Shown here: positions 52,401 through 64,000 of the stretch, one piece after another
How positions within the stretch are numbered: the first letter of the stretch is position 1
Layout of the letters: every line of letters begins with the position of its first letter
DNA from: Orthonyx spaldingii
Taxonomy: Eukaryota; Chordata; Aves; Passeriformes; Orthonychidae
DNA: 64,000 bases
Direction of reading: 5' to 3'
Assembly: GCA_013397795.1 (NCBI GenBank)
Contig: VZTJ01003242.1
Coordinates: 2,014,292 to 2,078,291, forward strand
The notes under the pieces: model-generated
Told to the model about the DNA's origin: nothing
What the model saw: only the letters and a program-made list of their open reading frames with translations
Databases searched by the model: none
Program-made: the position numbers and the translations under genes

Positions 52401-53534
52401 ATATTGGTGAAGCAGCTCCTTCAGGATCAGGAAATCCAGCTCTGGAAACATAAATTATGTGCCAGTTCCCATGTTATCAAAATCAGAGTTCCTAAAATGT
52501 AGTTTTATTACAGGAAAATCTGACTAAATACACAGACGCTGACAAAATTCCCCAGTGCAGAATCCCTGATGCCTGATTTCTGGCAGCATACCTGCTTGGA
52601 GTCCTGACTGGGAACCCAGCTGCTTTTCCTCCTCTTTGTCAGCTGGGACGAAAGCCACCTCCTGCACTGTCCCCACTCTCCCACAAAGGCAGCACCTTCC
52701 AGTTTATCCAGGCATCTCTCTTCACACATGCTCGTGAGGGAGAGGTGTCAGGTTCTCTGGCTGCCCGTACTGCGGTCGGTCAGGTTACCAAGCTGGCGTC
52801 GTCTCCCAGGGCACTCAGAGCCCAGCCCCTGCCTGTGGCCTCCCCCCGCAGCTCCAAAGGACCTCAGGCACCGCTGGAGCAGCAGGCAGGCAGGAGGGCA
52901 TTGCTCCTGGTGACCTTGCCGGCTGCTGAGGGAATGTGCTGTGCTGCTATGACCCCTGTCACTGCTCACAGGCACCACGGAGCTGTAGCAAGGCGAGAGG
53001 GCACCCCTGCTGCTTCTACCGCCCGCTCGCTCCACCACTGCTCATCACTTTCCTTCACTGACTTCACATAACCAGTCCCTCATCTTCTCTGGTGTGACCT
53101 CCCAGGCTTCATTTCCACAATGTATACCCTTGTGTTTCCTACCTTCACTCTGTTCCACCTCCCCTTATACATGAAAGACCCAGGACCCTGCTCAGAAGAG
53201 ATCCTGGTGAATTTGTAGCTCTCCTGCTCTAGTGCTTTCCCACAGCAGCTTAGAGCAGTAGCTGCTGCTCCAGGCACCACCTCAGCCACCCATTCCACTG
53301 GCTGATTTATTTCCCACTTACCTCTGGTGTCACCCTGCCAAGTACACTTTGTTCCTAGAAACATCTGGAGGATATAGGAAGCCATCCATGGGAACATTAG
53401 CAACCTGGCAGCTTAGTGTAAAAGGAATGATGGCCCCACTCCTTAAATCTTTGAACAATGAAGGGGAGAGAGAAGAAAAAAAACAACCAAAAACGATGCC
53501 AGTGGTACAGTTGTGTCCCATTCCTAGTGGCTAA
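46401..53534. other. unique non-coding sequence
   Basis: No exon, RNA gene or transposon was recognised by eye. A 21-base A run lies at 51573-51593 and a CA-rich patch at 51158-51175. 52740-53040 is GC-rich with two overlapping frames of about 100 codons on opposite strands, best explained by composition. Confidence 0.5.
51573..51593. repeat. A homopolymer
   Basis: Twenty-one A preceded by ATCCGGGG. It might be the tail of a retroposed fragment, but the upstream sequence is not recognisable as a gene or SINE. Confidence 0.9.
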
Positions 53535-53832
53535 GGGGAAATTTGCATCACTTTTTACAAGGGCATGTTGTGACAGAACAAGAGGCACTGGCTTTATACG
53601 GAAAGAAGAAGGTTTAGATGAGATATTAGGAAGAAATTCTTTACTGTGAGGGTGGTGAGGCACAGGAACAGGTTGCACAGAGAAGTTGTGGATGTCCCAT
53701 CCCTGGAAATGTTCAAGGCTGGGTTGGATGAGGCTTTGAGCAACTGAGTCTAGTGGAAAGTGTCCCTGCCTATAGCAGTGGGCTTGGAACTAGATGATCT
53801 TTAAGGACCTTAGCAACCCAAGCCATTTTACA
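53535..53832 (+). mobile_element. CR1 LINE 3' end, plus strand
   Basis: Sense-strand CR1 tail. Conserved blocks in order are GGGCATGTTGTGACAGAACA, ATTAGGAAGAAATTCTTTAC, GTGAGGGTGGTGAGGCACAG, GTTGTGGATGTCCCATCCCT, TTCAAGGCTGGGTTGGATGA and GGAACTAGATGATCTTTAAG. It ends around AACCCAAGCCATTTTACAG, where the family has AACCCAAACCATTCTATGATTCT. The terminal 8-bp repeats are eroded. It is strongly 5'-truncated, with no coding part left intact. A different orientation and sequence type from the copies at 37 and 40 kb show separate insertions. Confidence 0.93.
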
Positions 53833-56645
53833 GTTAGCTAGCACGGCACACTTTATGGCTGATTCAGGATATTTGCCATTTCCAAGAGGCCTGTCCTGGT
53901 GCCCCAACCCTCAATGCAGCATAGGAAGAAGAATGGGAGTTTAGATGGGATGAAATAGAGACTGGCAGCAGTTATATCAAGCAAGATACTGCTGCACTGG
54001 AATAACTAAGTAATATGTGCAGATTGATAGACTGGTGAATTGGCTGGGTTAGATGATGCCAAGGTCATGCACCCTGGATGCAAAGGAGTCCTGGATTTTC
54101 ACCCTGTCAGGTGTCCCTGATAATGGACTAGCTTCCTTCATGCCCTTGCTCACATTTCAGGTGCTGAGTCAGTGAAACAAATGTCACAAAGTGGTCTTTT
54201 TTTCTGTGCCATGTTATGACAGGATATGCCAGCAAAGGTCATCAAGCCTAGAGATCATCCATGAAGTCTATTTCTACAGCCTCTCACGATAATAATGGTT
54301 CCTGTGTAGATCAGTCCTAGAGATGCTGTGACAACACTTGAGATGAATTTCTCAGAAGAGACTTGCCCCATCATTAACAGTAAGACAGAAAACCCTTCAA
54401 CATGTGTCTTCCCTTCTGCTTACTGTGTTTAGGACTATCTGGACCTTCATCACAGTGACAAGACACTGACCAGCCTCACAGACTCCAAGATAAAACATAA
54501 AACTCTGACTGCCTGCTGGGATGGTGTTACAAGAGTGAAATGCACAAAATGCAGATGGGTCTGGCAGATCATTAGTGTCATTTATTCGCAAGGGTAGGGG
54601 ATTAAACGTACTGCTTGGAGCAGACCATGCCATCTCACTTGTACTAGGTTTTGGATGGCATGTAAAAGTGGGATAGTGGTAACTGTGTGCCTGGGCTGTC
54701 TGTGGAAGAACGGATCAAAAAGTTTCATGGATTTGCAGTTCAGCCTATAATACACCCCAATCACATGCAAAAGTGTGAACAGTGCTTGTGTGACACTGGT
54801 TACGTGAAGCTCCATGTGTGCCACCTAACACTGGTTTTGCAGTGCACAACCAGTAAGCAGAGTACCACAGTATTAAAGACCCTCTGATCTTTGACCCTGA
54901 CTGCACAGCTACTCCATTGCTCCATGTGAGCTGCAACACTTGCTGCTGGTTGGTATTTATTCTTCCTGGCTCCATCCTCATCAAGGTGGAAGAACAAAAG
55001 AGCCCCAACTTGGTTTTCTTCCTTCTGGTTATTTCTTTACTAAGGCAGAAGTAATGTTTTGGAGTGATGAAGCTGGGTCTCTTTCCCTTTCCTTTTTCTT
55101 CTTTCATGTCCTGCTTCTTAAGCATCTTGCATAAAGGGGCACTAGCATCAACTACACATATTGCTCTGAATAGTCAGGGGACAATGCAGCTGCTGCTCTG
55201 GTGGCTCTCCCACCCACCAGCATTAGCCAAAAGGTTTTGCCCTCCCTTTCACAGAAGGGCTTGCAAAGCAGTAAGAGTCATTCCTTCCTAAATGTTTCTC
55301 TCTTTTTTTTAGTTTCTTTCTCTCATTGAACACAGTAGAACCATTAATTTCAAGAGTTCAAAATAGTCATTAATCCTTTGCAGACAATTTTAAAGTTGAC
55401 AAACTTAACCTTTATAAAATCTTGAATTTAAGAAACTCACTCAGAGATGAGGTACAAATTCAGCACCTAAAATGAGAAATCTGGGGTTATCCCTCGACTT
55501 AGATTATCTTGAGAGACATATAGCTTGAAAGGTAATGACGCAAATGGGGAACTGATCTGAAAAAATGTTTTCAAACCTGAGCTTGCTAGTTAAAGGTACT
55601 CATAGATTTTTTTTTCATTGGTTTCTTTAAAGTTTGGCATACCTGAAATTAGGATGAGCTACATTTGGATTTGGTTTTGACTGGTCCTTACTGCTGAGGT
55701 AATTTTATGAAAAAAATAGTGTACCATATAGACATATCTACACTCTGGCTACAAGGCCAGGAAACATGTATTTGAATTCTCTTTCTCATGCATGCCAGTA
55801 TTAACAATATTATGCAAGAAGGATAAGGACTGCCAGATATTGTGATTGCTGATGTATTTTAGGGGAAAAACCTTTTTTCAGTTGTAATTTCTAATCCATA
55901 TCAGTCCAAATAAATACTGGGCTGAAATCATACTGAATCAATTTTGGAAAGTTTCTGATGACATTGCAAACCTATAGCTGCTACTGAGGCTAGAAAATGT
56001 ACGTAGATTTGCATATTTGCACATATTTGTACGTATTTTCTGATTACACCTCGCCTTTTTCTGAAGCTCTGCTAGTGCTCGGTTTTGAACTGCATTAGGA
56101 TTTTCACAGAGGAAGGTGTCTCTGTGTTAGGAATGTGCTTTTTCCTGTTATTATAGGAACTGGGGTTAATGGCTGTGGATGAAGGGAGGGAAGCCGAAAC
56201 AGTTTTTGAGTCAGGGCCTGGCCAGGCAAGGAAACTGGAGCTGTGAGTCAGATGGGAGGAGACTGGGGCTGGCTGGACTCAGAAACTGCAGTAGGAACCA
56301 TTGGAGAGGGAGGGTGAGATCACAGGGCTTGTTAGGCTGTGTGGTACATGTCCATCATCAGAGCTGGGAAGGGTTTGGGGTGATGGTGACGTGGGCCCAA
56401 GCACTCCAGAGCTGCTATACGGCAGAGTTACCTTCTTCTACCATACACCTTGGTATAGTCTTCCATACCACCACAATATTTCCTGTTTTCACCATCCAGC
56501 CCTTGCCTCATTCACTGCACAGAGATCCTATTCATCTGCTTCATTCTCATTATTCCCTGTAATGGCCCTACATCCTATTTACTGCTCACTATTCAAGCCC
56601 TGTTCTGAAGATAGAATAATTAATTTCCTCATGGGCTGTTCCTCA
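53833..56645. other. unique non-coding sequence
   Basis: No repeat family or exon was recognised. Open frames reach 127 codons (54745-55125 minus; 56179-56562 plus) without resemblance to known proteins. Confidence 0.5.
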
Positions 56646-56800
56646 TGGGCACTCATCATTACAGTACTTCATAAATAGTAATTCATTCATTTTCACAACA
56701 CTCATGCAAGAGGCAGGGTGGTGTTATTCCCATTTTTTTAAAGGGGAACTGAGGCAACAAGACTGTAAATAAGGCCAGCATTCACACTAATTCTAGAGGG
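56646..56800 (-). mobile_element. MIR-like SINE relic
   Basis: Plus strand reads TTCATTCATTTTCACAACAC, TGCAAGAGGCAGGGTGGTG, TTATTCCCATTTTTT, GGGGAACTGAGGCAACAAG, GGCCAGCATTCACACTA. This follows the order of an antisense MIR core (CATTT-ATCCTCACAACA, GAGGTAGGTA-TATTATCCCCATTTT, GAGGAAACTGAGGC, AAGGTCACACAGCTA). MIR is an ancient tRNA-derived SINE shared by amniotes. The copy is heavily diverged and lacks the tRNA-like head. An old L2/CR1-related tail is a less likely alternative. Confidence 0.58.
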
Positions 56801-59800
56801 CCAAGCTAAGTCACCACAGCCTGGCTCATCAGAGAGCTCAGCATTGCGCAGCCATGGATATTGTCAGCGCACAGCTCAGATGGAGTCACAAGTGGCACTT
56901 GGAAAGGGAGACTGCTGGAGTGCCAAGTCAAAACATAGAAAGTAACCACAAATGAACAGCCTGGTCTTGGTGTTTCCACAGCATTGCAGGTGAGCAAGAG
57001 GCAAGGACAGACCCCTCTGTGTAGGACAATATTCAAATATATCATCTAGGAAACCCTCCCTTCTCCTCCTGCATATTTATTCTTGATTCTCCAGCCTTGC
57101 AATACATCATATGTTCATCTTTCTCTGCTGCTTTTCCTAACTGATTGTGAGTCCATCCATGTCATCCTGCAGAAAAACAAAAAAGGGTAGGACAAATTAG
57201 GGTGCATAAATAATTTTACTTGTTTCTACACCTCAAAAGCTTTATTGCGTGATACTTATCTTTTAAAGGTTTCTCATGTATTAACCTAAAGCTGTCTCTA
57301 AAAAGGCAATTTGAAAACCCCGCAGAAGTCCCATTATGGTGGCTTAGCTGCAGGACTGAAATCTTCAGACTTACAGGGCTGACCTCAGCCACTCAAGGTA
57401 GCAGAAAGTGGCTGGTGCTATCCTCCCTGCACACCAGCACTTAAGAGGAATGAATCACTTACTTTGTGGGTAGTTTCTTAGGTGCATAAGGGATAACCCC
57501 AGATGACTGGGGTCCATGCCAGCTCCTGGATACAAGCAGCCAGTGGCCATTTTGTTCACTTTCCAACCTTCCAGCCTTGGTCCTGGTACCTCCTCCCTTC
57601 ACCACCAGGCTTTTCTCACTGGATTTCTCACATGCAGCTCACTTTTTATCCACCTCAGATCCAGTCCCAGTTTCCCATCCCCTTGCTCTTCATCCTCCTT
57701 TCAGTCTTCTACCATCCCATAAGACAGTGAGTCACAAAACTCCTCCCCTGGACCCCGTTCTTGAGCTCCCTTTCCTTCTGCACACGTGCTTCTTGCCAAG
57801 CCAGGCTGACAGTCTTCCTTCCACACTCTCAGATCATCGACATCTAATCCCGGGTTTCTGCCTCCACTTCCCTGCAGTCCTGCATCCCATGCCTAAACAC
57901 ATGCAACCACAGAATTTAGGAGCAGCAATAAGAGGGCAAGTTATGCTCAGAACCTGCAGCTTGGGAGCTGGAGTGTGCTTGGTACAGACAGAGATTTTGG
58001 AGGTCGTTGCTGCCAAATTCCTGAGAGTTTCTACTGAACTTGAGCAAAGGCTAAGCATTTAGCCAAAGTGGGTCTGTTTTCACATTCTTGACACCAGGCA
58101 GGTCCTCTTTTATGCCAAACGTAATGTCCATGCTCCAAGGGATGAGTATATTAAAGTTAATAGATTGAATGGTTGCAAGGAATTTTTTTTGATGTGGGTA
58201 AAATAATATAATTTCTATAATCTTGTTCTTGGAAATTGCTGAGCTGTTTTTCACTAAAATTTTAGAACAACAAATAAATCAAAGTGAGGCATTCATCCAG
58301 CAAGGGGAATTTTAGTCGAACACTGGAAAGTCTGGCACAGTTATTTGCAACTGAAAAAAGGGTTTCATAATGGGAAGTGTCAAGCATTAAGTATAGGTGG
58401 CACTTCCAACTCCACCTATAATATAGATTGGATTAGATGCCTGGTTCCATTCCTAGGGCATTCTGGATTAAACCAACAGTGGACTAGGAGGAAGTTCCTA
58501 TTTTCCTCAGGCCAATACATTTGCATGGCATTTTTTTGTCCTTAAAAGAAAGAAGGAAAAAAAAAAGTGTCATGTCACTTGTCTAGAAGATTTATTTATT
58601 TACTGGTATTGGCAAGGAATGCATAATTTGCTGACAATATGGAATGAATGATTATGGCAACCAATTTTATGAGAGTCTTATAAAAAGAGAGGCTTAAAAA
58701 TAAAATGTTAACAATTATAGCTTAAAAATGAGTCAGCTACAGAGAAAATAAGACAAAGACAAAAAGAAAAAAGAAAAACCTTTCAGAGCAAAATGTTTTA
58801 TTTCCATTTATTTCCAATGCTTTGCAGATGTGTGTGGGGCAAGTAGGAGGCTAATATATCTCACTTTAGCAGTGCTAATTGTTTGCATTATCACAATAAT
58901 CAAATGCAACCATATTAATCTCTGTGGTTATTAACTTGATTTTTACACATTAAGATTTAGATTTAATCCCCTGGGACCATCTATTAATGCTTTTAAAGTT
59001 GAAGGGTTTCAACAGTTTTAAGTTTTTTTCCCCTCTTTTAGCTGCAGGCAGTAAAATTTGAACGTGTGTGGAGTTTTGTATTTTGCATTCCTGTGGGATT
59101 TTCAGAGACACTGCTGTCAAGGACCATGAATCATGTTAATACATAGCAACCTCTACAGCTATTAAAATGTCTGCAATAATGTGATTATTTTAAAACGGAA
59201 AAACTAATATCATATGTATTACTTAAAGATCAATCCTTTTTTTTTTTTAAGTCAATGGAAAGGGCTGCTTTTGGGAGGGGGGAATGGAAATGTTAGTGGG
59301 AGTCACTAAAATATGAAATGTCTAATCCACTGAGAAAAGAAACTTCAGTTCCTTTTGCAAAGCACATCCTTACTGAGCTTATAGGCAATGAAGTGTAAAA
59401 ATGGCCAAAAAAATCAAGATCAATAAGCATGAAAAGCCATTTTATTTTTGTTTAGCCAAACCGTGGTTACACCGACCTGGAACAGCATCTGGTTTCATGC
59501 TCTCGTGATCACTGAGTGATGACACCCAAGCAGAAAACTGGGCATGGAGGTGTTTTTATGAGATGTCAACATGGAATGTAGTGCTAAGATTTAATAATGA
59601 TACGAACTGGTTAAAAACTCAGTTTTCAGGGTGGATGTATCAGATACATAATTTACAACTTACATAAACAGGAAAATATAATAGACTGACCCCATGAAAT
59701 CAAGAAAGTGTCTTGAAGTATATTACAGCTCTAGTCTTTAAATATTAACTCCACAGACAGAAACTGTAAGATGCTGGTTTCAATGAGAAAGAATATAATT

Positions 59801-61600
59801 CCTCAGATGATGTAATTTTATTGGAGTTAATTGTGTATATCCATATTATCTTTCCTCACTAAATCCTCTCTTGGTTATCTGTTTTGTTGGCCAGACACTC
59901 CTTGACTTCACATCTCCAAGAAGGTGCAAAATCATGAAAACTTCTACAGCCCCACTGTCATTTCATTATCTGCCTTCCTGAATGTGCCATGGCCTTCTCC
60001 TCTGGTAATGTGCTCCAGCACATCAGGCTGTGCAAGAGTTCAGAGGTTTGTACTTGAATGAAGCACCAAAAGGCTAAAAAGGGTCAATGTCCTGAACACT
60101 AACTGAAAGACACCATGGGTAGTATGTAAACATATCAGCAGGCGGGAATTTAGCTAGTGACAAGTGTTTGAGTGGCATAGGGTGTTAAGCAGATCTCAGA
60201 TGTGGAACTCTGGTCTTTCAGTATACAAATGGTCAAACACTAGGTGGTATTTTACTGGGTGCTCAGAAGGACACTGTCATGAAAGAAAGGGCTTCAGTGC
60301 CCTTGTTCAAGGTCGGGTTGGTTCCTCAGACAAGCACTTTTAGAAAGCTAGCTATTGGCACCACAAAAAATAATTTTAGATCATGGAAGTTATGAGCTCC
60401 ATTAGCATTGTTTTAAATTGCACTTTCTGTTTTGCAAAATCAAAAAGGAAATTTCATGGGGAAAAGAAGTCTCGCATTCATGCAACATTAATGTTTAGGG
60501 AATAATGTGGTGTTTTGCCATGTTAAAAGAATTATTACAAACCCTTCATTGAGAAGCTCTAGAGATCTCATACGTTGGAAAAGAGACTTGATAATTGGAT
60601 GTGCAGGAGGGGGAGGGAGATGTATGGGGAGGGTGTCACTTTTGGTGACAGCAATGAGGTTTTTTTGTTCTTGTGAAAAAAGACCCCAATCTGGCCAAAT
60701 TAGAAGCCTTTGAAAAATCTGAGAAACAGGTAGCTGCAGGTTAGTGTGGAACAAGTAACTGGATACAATGATTCACTCCTGGCCTCTCTGCTGCCCTGAG
60801 CAGAAGGGAGAATACCAGGAGCTCATGCACAGGCAGGCAAGAATACTTGAAGGCGGCAAATTAAATCTGTACATGCCACTTCCAGGGAGTGCATCTTTTA
60901 CTTTCATGGTTCTTTTTTATATTACCTGAGCACCCTGGAAATCTTGAATGCTATCAGTAAATATGGGCCAGTTCACAGCTTCCAGATCTCTGCATAGAGG
61001 TCATCTCCTTTCCCAGAGCCACAAAAGTTGTGGCAATGTTCACCCCCCTCCTGGCTTCACCAGCCCCCTGCCCCCGGGAACAATGGGGCTGAGCTGCCAA
61101 GGCGCTGGGGTGAGAGGTCATGGCATCCCACCGAGCTGCCAGATTTGGGGGCAGATCCCACGGCCCCTACTGCACTGAGCCAAAAGCAGATCTTCTCTTG
61201 CCCCCTGCAATCCTAGCGGGGAATCTTGGCAAGAGGAGCCTCAGAGGAATTTCTTCTTCAAAAACTCACCTTTCACAGCCTTTCTCTTCTTTCTTTTTTC
61301 TTTTTTTTTCTTTTCCACATAGAAAGGGACAGGACTGTACGGAAAATTAACTGCACTGGTTTACGGGTCACGTGTGTGAGAGCCTGTGAGTGTTTGTGCA
61401 CAGGGCCATTGTTAGATTTTACAGCGGTTGCTTTTATCTTTGGAACCGAAGCTGCCACGTAGCTTGACATACCTGCTTATTTTGTAAAGCTAGATCTGTG
61501 GGCAGAAGAACTGAGTCTCTCAGCTTCACTGAAATATCTTGGACTTGGAGAGCTGAAACGAGCGACAGACGGAAAAAAAAAAAGAAACAGAAAACATAAA
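56801..61600. other. unique non-coding sequence
   Basis: 57530-57900 is pyrimidine-rich, giving a spurious 161-codon Pro/Leu/Ser-rich frame (57577-58062). 58840-59230 is AT-rich with several TAAT cores and a possible SOX/octamer pair at 58881-58900. 61040-61230 is GC-rich and is followed by a long pyrimidine tract (61274-61318). No exon can be supported. Confidence 0.45.
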
Positions 61601-63924
61601 CATATAAATGTGACATCTGTGATTCCACTTTACAGAGGTTTTTACATGTGTGAAAATAGCCTATTGTCTTGCGACAGTGAGAACTTTGGGGTTGAAACTG
61701 ATGACAGAAATTAAGGGGACTTAAAAGGAAGAGCCCAGCTACAGAAATGAATTTAAAAGAAGAAAAAAACCAACAAACCCCCCAAAAGGCTATGCCAACA
61801 TTTTTCTGAATGATAACAGAGATGTGTGCTAAAGAATATGTGTTGACAGAAAAGAAACACAACCCTTTTATTAAAGAGGTGGGCAGGCAAACATATGAAC
61901 TGCTGAAATTTCAGCATTTCAGTGTCCTATGGGTAGAGAACACTGGAACACAGGAAAACCAAGTAGAAAAGATCTTAGGAAATCCTCACCTCCTAAAATT
62001 TTCAATCATTTTAGATGTCATGTCACTTGACAAAAGAAGCAATTATATATATATATATATATATACATGAATTACAAAGAAAAAAGAAGACAGAGAGAGG
62101 GGGAGGAGGCAAAGACACATTAATGCTTTGACTTCCATTTCAGATATCCCCTGCACTGTGTCATAATAAATCTTGCATCTTGCTGCTCAGCTGAGGGCTC
62201 TACTGCAACATTCCTTGGTCGCTTTGTTTCGGAGTGCCATTTGTATTGAATTTGGGGAGTTGTCTAAGCAGCTGTAACACTGTGATATTTCCTCACTCTT
62301 TCCTAGCAAAGTGTGATCCAAAACCACACTTTTTGGGAGTAGACATTGGGGAAGCACTGCTTTAGGGAGCTGTGACTCCCTGAGCCTGACAGCCTCCTGA
62401 CAGACACTAATATCGGCAGAGTGAATGTGTGTAGTCTCCTCGCGAGGTTTGTGATGTGCTTTTGATTTCCTGCCTCAGAAATGCATTTTGGCTAGAAAAC
62501 AAGCAAGCCATACGATTCCCTTTCTTGCCGTGCACATATCAGGAAAGTGTTAGCCCTGTACCTCGTTCACATTAGGTAATTGAGCTGTTAACATTCAGGA
62601 AGAGATTTTTGCTCGTTGGCTATTCAGCCATGCGAACATGAGTAAAAATCATGGTTTTCATGAAGAATGTGAACTCTGTGTGATTCTGTTCTATTTGAGG
62701 CTTTGTAAAGGGTGCTAATTTCCACAAACTATGCTTTATTTGTCTTTCTCTTAGCTACTTCTTTCAATGCCTTTATTCTCCAGGGGTCACGTCATTGTCT
62801 TCTGAAATCTTCAAAGATCTTGGTTACATGTGAAAAGTGGTGTTTTATGAAATGCACAATTTCATAAATTAAAGCTAATCAAGACACCTTCTGCTTCCAG
62901 GGCAGTCAATTGGTTGTGATTGTTTTTGTGTATTTTTCTGTTTTCCCTTTAATATATGTAAATGGAATGGAAAGAGACAACATCAAATTAAGAAAAAGTA
63001 TTGCTCAGTGTTCATCCAGCAGGCCTGAGATTTGAGATAATTCTTCATAGATGATCTAAAATTTTCATAGTTTTTACTGTGTAACATACTTCTAAGTGAA
63101 GTCTTTTCTCCATGTTAAAATTCTCTTCTGAATATGCTTTTTTTTTAGGAAAAAAAATTGACTGACCAGAGACAAAAGATTTTAAGATAGTTGCCAGAAT
63201 ATTTTCCAGTAACACAAGTTCTTAAGATTAAATCCTTGATTCTGAAGTATGATAGAGGCTTTGCCTACAGTCTCCAAGTAGACAAGGGACTTTACAGAGC
63301 TACAGGCATCTCCCTACCTTGCCAATTCTTGATGGATTTGGAGCTTCCATCAAAAGCAAATATGAATTTGTATCTATGTTGATTGAGAGTTCTATTTCTG
63401 CTGCAAGAGGGGAAGAAAAAGAGGTCACTTTTCAATGAAGATGTGAGTGTTTCCACGTGGTATTGTGGTAGAAATTGACCAGAGGTAGTTTCCCTCACTT
63501 ATTTTGAGGCTTGATCATGACAAAAGACTTGTTTCCATTGATACTGGTGAGACTGTTCATCTGTGTATTGTCCGATAAATGCTACAGAACATCCCCCAAA
63601 TGCTTTCTGGAAGACTGGATTTCTTATATGAGACCCCAGTTCTCCTCTTTGGTGTATTGTTTGCTCTCTGACTTCTCTAGGAAACAGCAGAATTAGCTGA
63701 CAATGAAACCTTGAAAACACACTCTGATGCGGGTCCTTTGAGACAAAAAGATACTTTGAAACATACAGTTGATCCTAGCAATGTGCTTTAGGGTGTAGAA
63801 AGTCACTAAAATGCAGTGCGACAATGACCATGATTAATTTCAGTCCTAAAGAGAAATGGTTAATGGATAAAACATGTCACTGACCAACTTTCAAATTCAA
63901 AAACTCTGCTTCTAGATTTCTCTC

Positions 63925-63928
<4 letters not shown>
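61601..63928. other. unique AT-rich non-coding sequence
   Basis: No repeat or exon was recognised apart from the (AT)n tract. 62150-62700 is of even composition and free of repeat signatures, so conserved non-coding DNA is possible but cannot be judged from one sequence. Confidence 0.45.
62045..62065. repeat. (AT)n microsatellite
   Basis: Ten AT units in a row, ending in ACATG. Likely polymorphic. Confidence 0.95.

Positions 63929-63967
<39 letters not shown>
63929..63967. repeat. A homopolymer at the window end
   Basis: Thirty-nine A, followed by TTT, A8, GCTTC, T9, AAA and C5 to the last base. Such stacked homopolymers are typical of a retroposon tail or of a low-quality contig end. The body that would own the tail is not recognisable to its left. 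Confidence 0.9.
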
Positions 63968-63970
<3 letters not shown>

Positions 63971-64000
63971 AAAAAAAAGCTTCTTTTTTTTTAAACCCCC

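Noticed and set aside
52740..53040. GC-rich patch considered as a CpG island or promoter
   Set aside because: CpG sites are few, there is no initiation motif, and opposite frames of about 100 codons are explained by composition.
57577..58062. 161-codon plus-strand open frame
   Set aside because: It is Pro/Leu/Ser/His-rich because the DNA is pyrimidine-rich, has no domain, and is overlapped by other frames. Best explained by composition.
61274..61462. Long pyrimidine tract and CACATAG that look like a splice acceptor followed by a 45-codon frame
   Set aside because: The downstream frame has no matching donor or recognisable protein, and pyrimidine tracts are frequent here.
1..64000. Search for CRISPR arrays, operons, tRNA or rRNA genes
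   Set aside because: None seen. The sequence is vertebrate nuclear DNA and no regular spacer array or cloverleaf was noticed by eye.

Overview
The window looks like non-coding nuclear DNA from a bird, most likely intergenic or deep-intronic sequence. The main evidence is three young-to-middle-aged CR1 retroposons with typical avian-style 3' ends (two on the minus strand, one on the plus). Supporting evidence is a solo endogenous-retrovirus LTR, a low repeat load, AT-rich and CpG-poor sequence, and no open frame resembling a host protein. I could not identify any host exon, tRNA, rRNA, snoRNA or miRNA. Nearly all short open frames are what chance would give in 64 kb.

Layout. 1-5.7 kb is mostly featureless, with one weak hAT-transposase-like fragment near 0.8-1.05 kb. 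5737-7303 is a solo LTR bracketed by the 5-bp duplication GATGG. 7.3-13.6 kb is unique sequence ending in a 72-N assembly gap beside a C homopolymer. 13.7-19.1 kb is unique sequence with a (GT)n tract and G- and T-rich stretches. 19.3-20.0 kb is a decayed minus-strand LINE reverse-transcriptase fragment, followed at 20.30-20.43 kb by a foldback (palindromic) element. 20.4-37.2 kb is mainly unrecognised, apart from the longest open frame of the window (27.6-28.3 kb, minus strand), which I cannot identify.

37.16-37.64 kb is a CR1 3' end. 40.08-42.5 kb is a much more complete minus-strand CR1 that keeps part of ORF1 (esterase-like), the endonuclease and the linker of ORF2, but has lost the whole reverse-transcriptase core by internal deletion. 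44.9-46.4 kb holds an old CR1/L3-type LINE in which the RT palm can still be followed by eye almost in one frame. 53.5-53.8 kb is a plus-strand CR1 tail. 56.65-56.80 kb is a MIR-like SINE relic. The last 7 kb is AT-rich unique sequence with an (AT)n tract, and the window ends in a 39-bp A run.

The genes do not form a working system. What the window offers is a layered record of mobile elements of different ages (foldback element, L3-type LINE, MIR, CR1, LTR). I found no convincing undescribed biological system. The best leads are the internally deleted CR1, the foldback element, the readable old RT, the solo LTR with intact duplication, and two unexplained minus-strand open frames.
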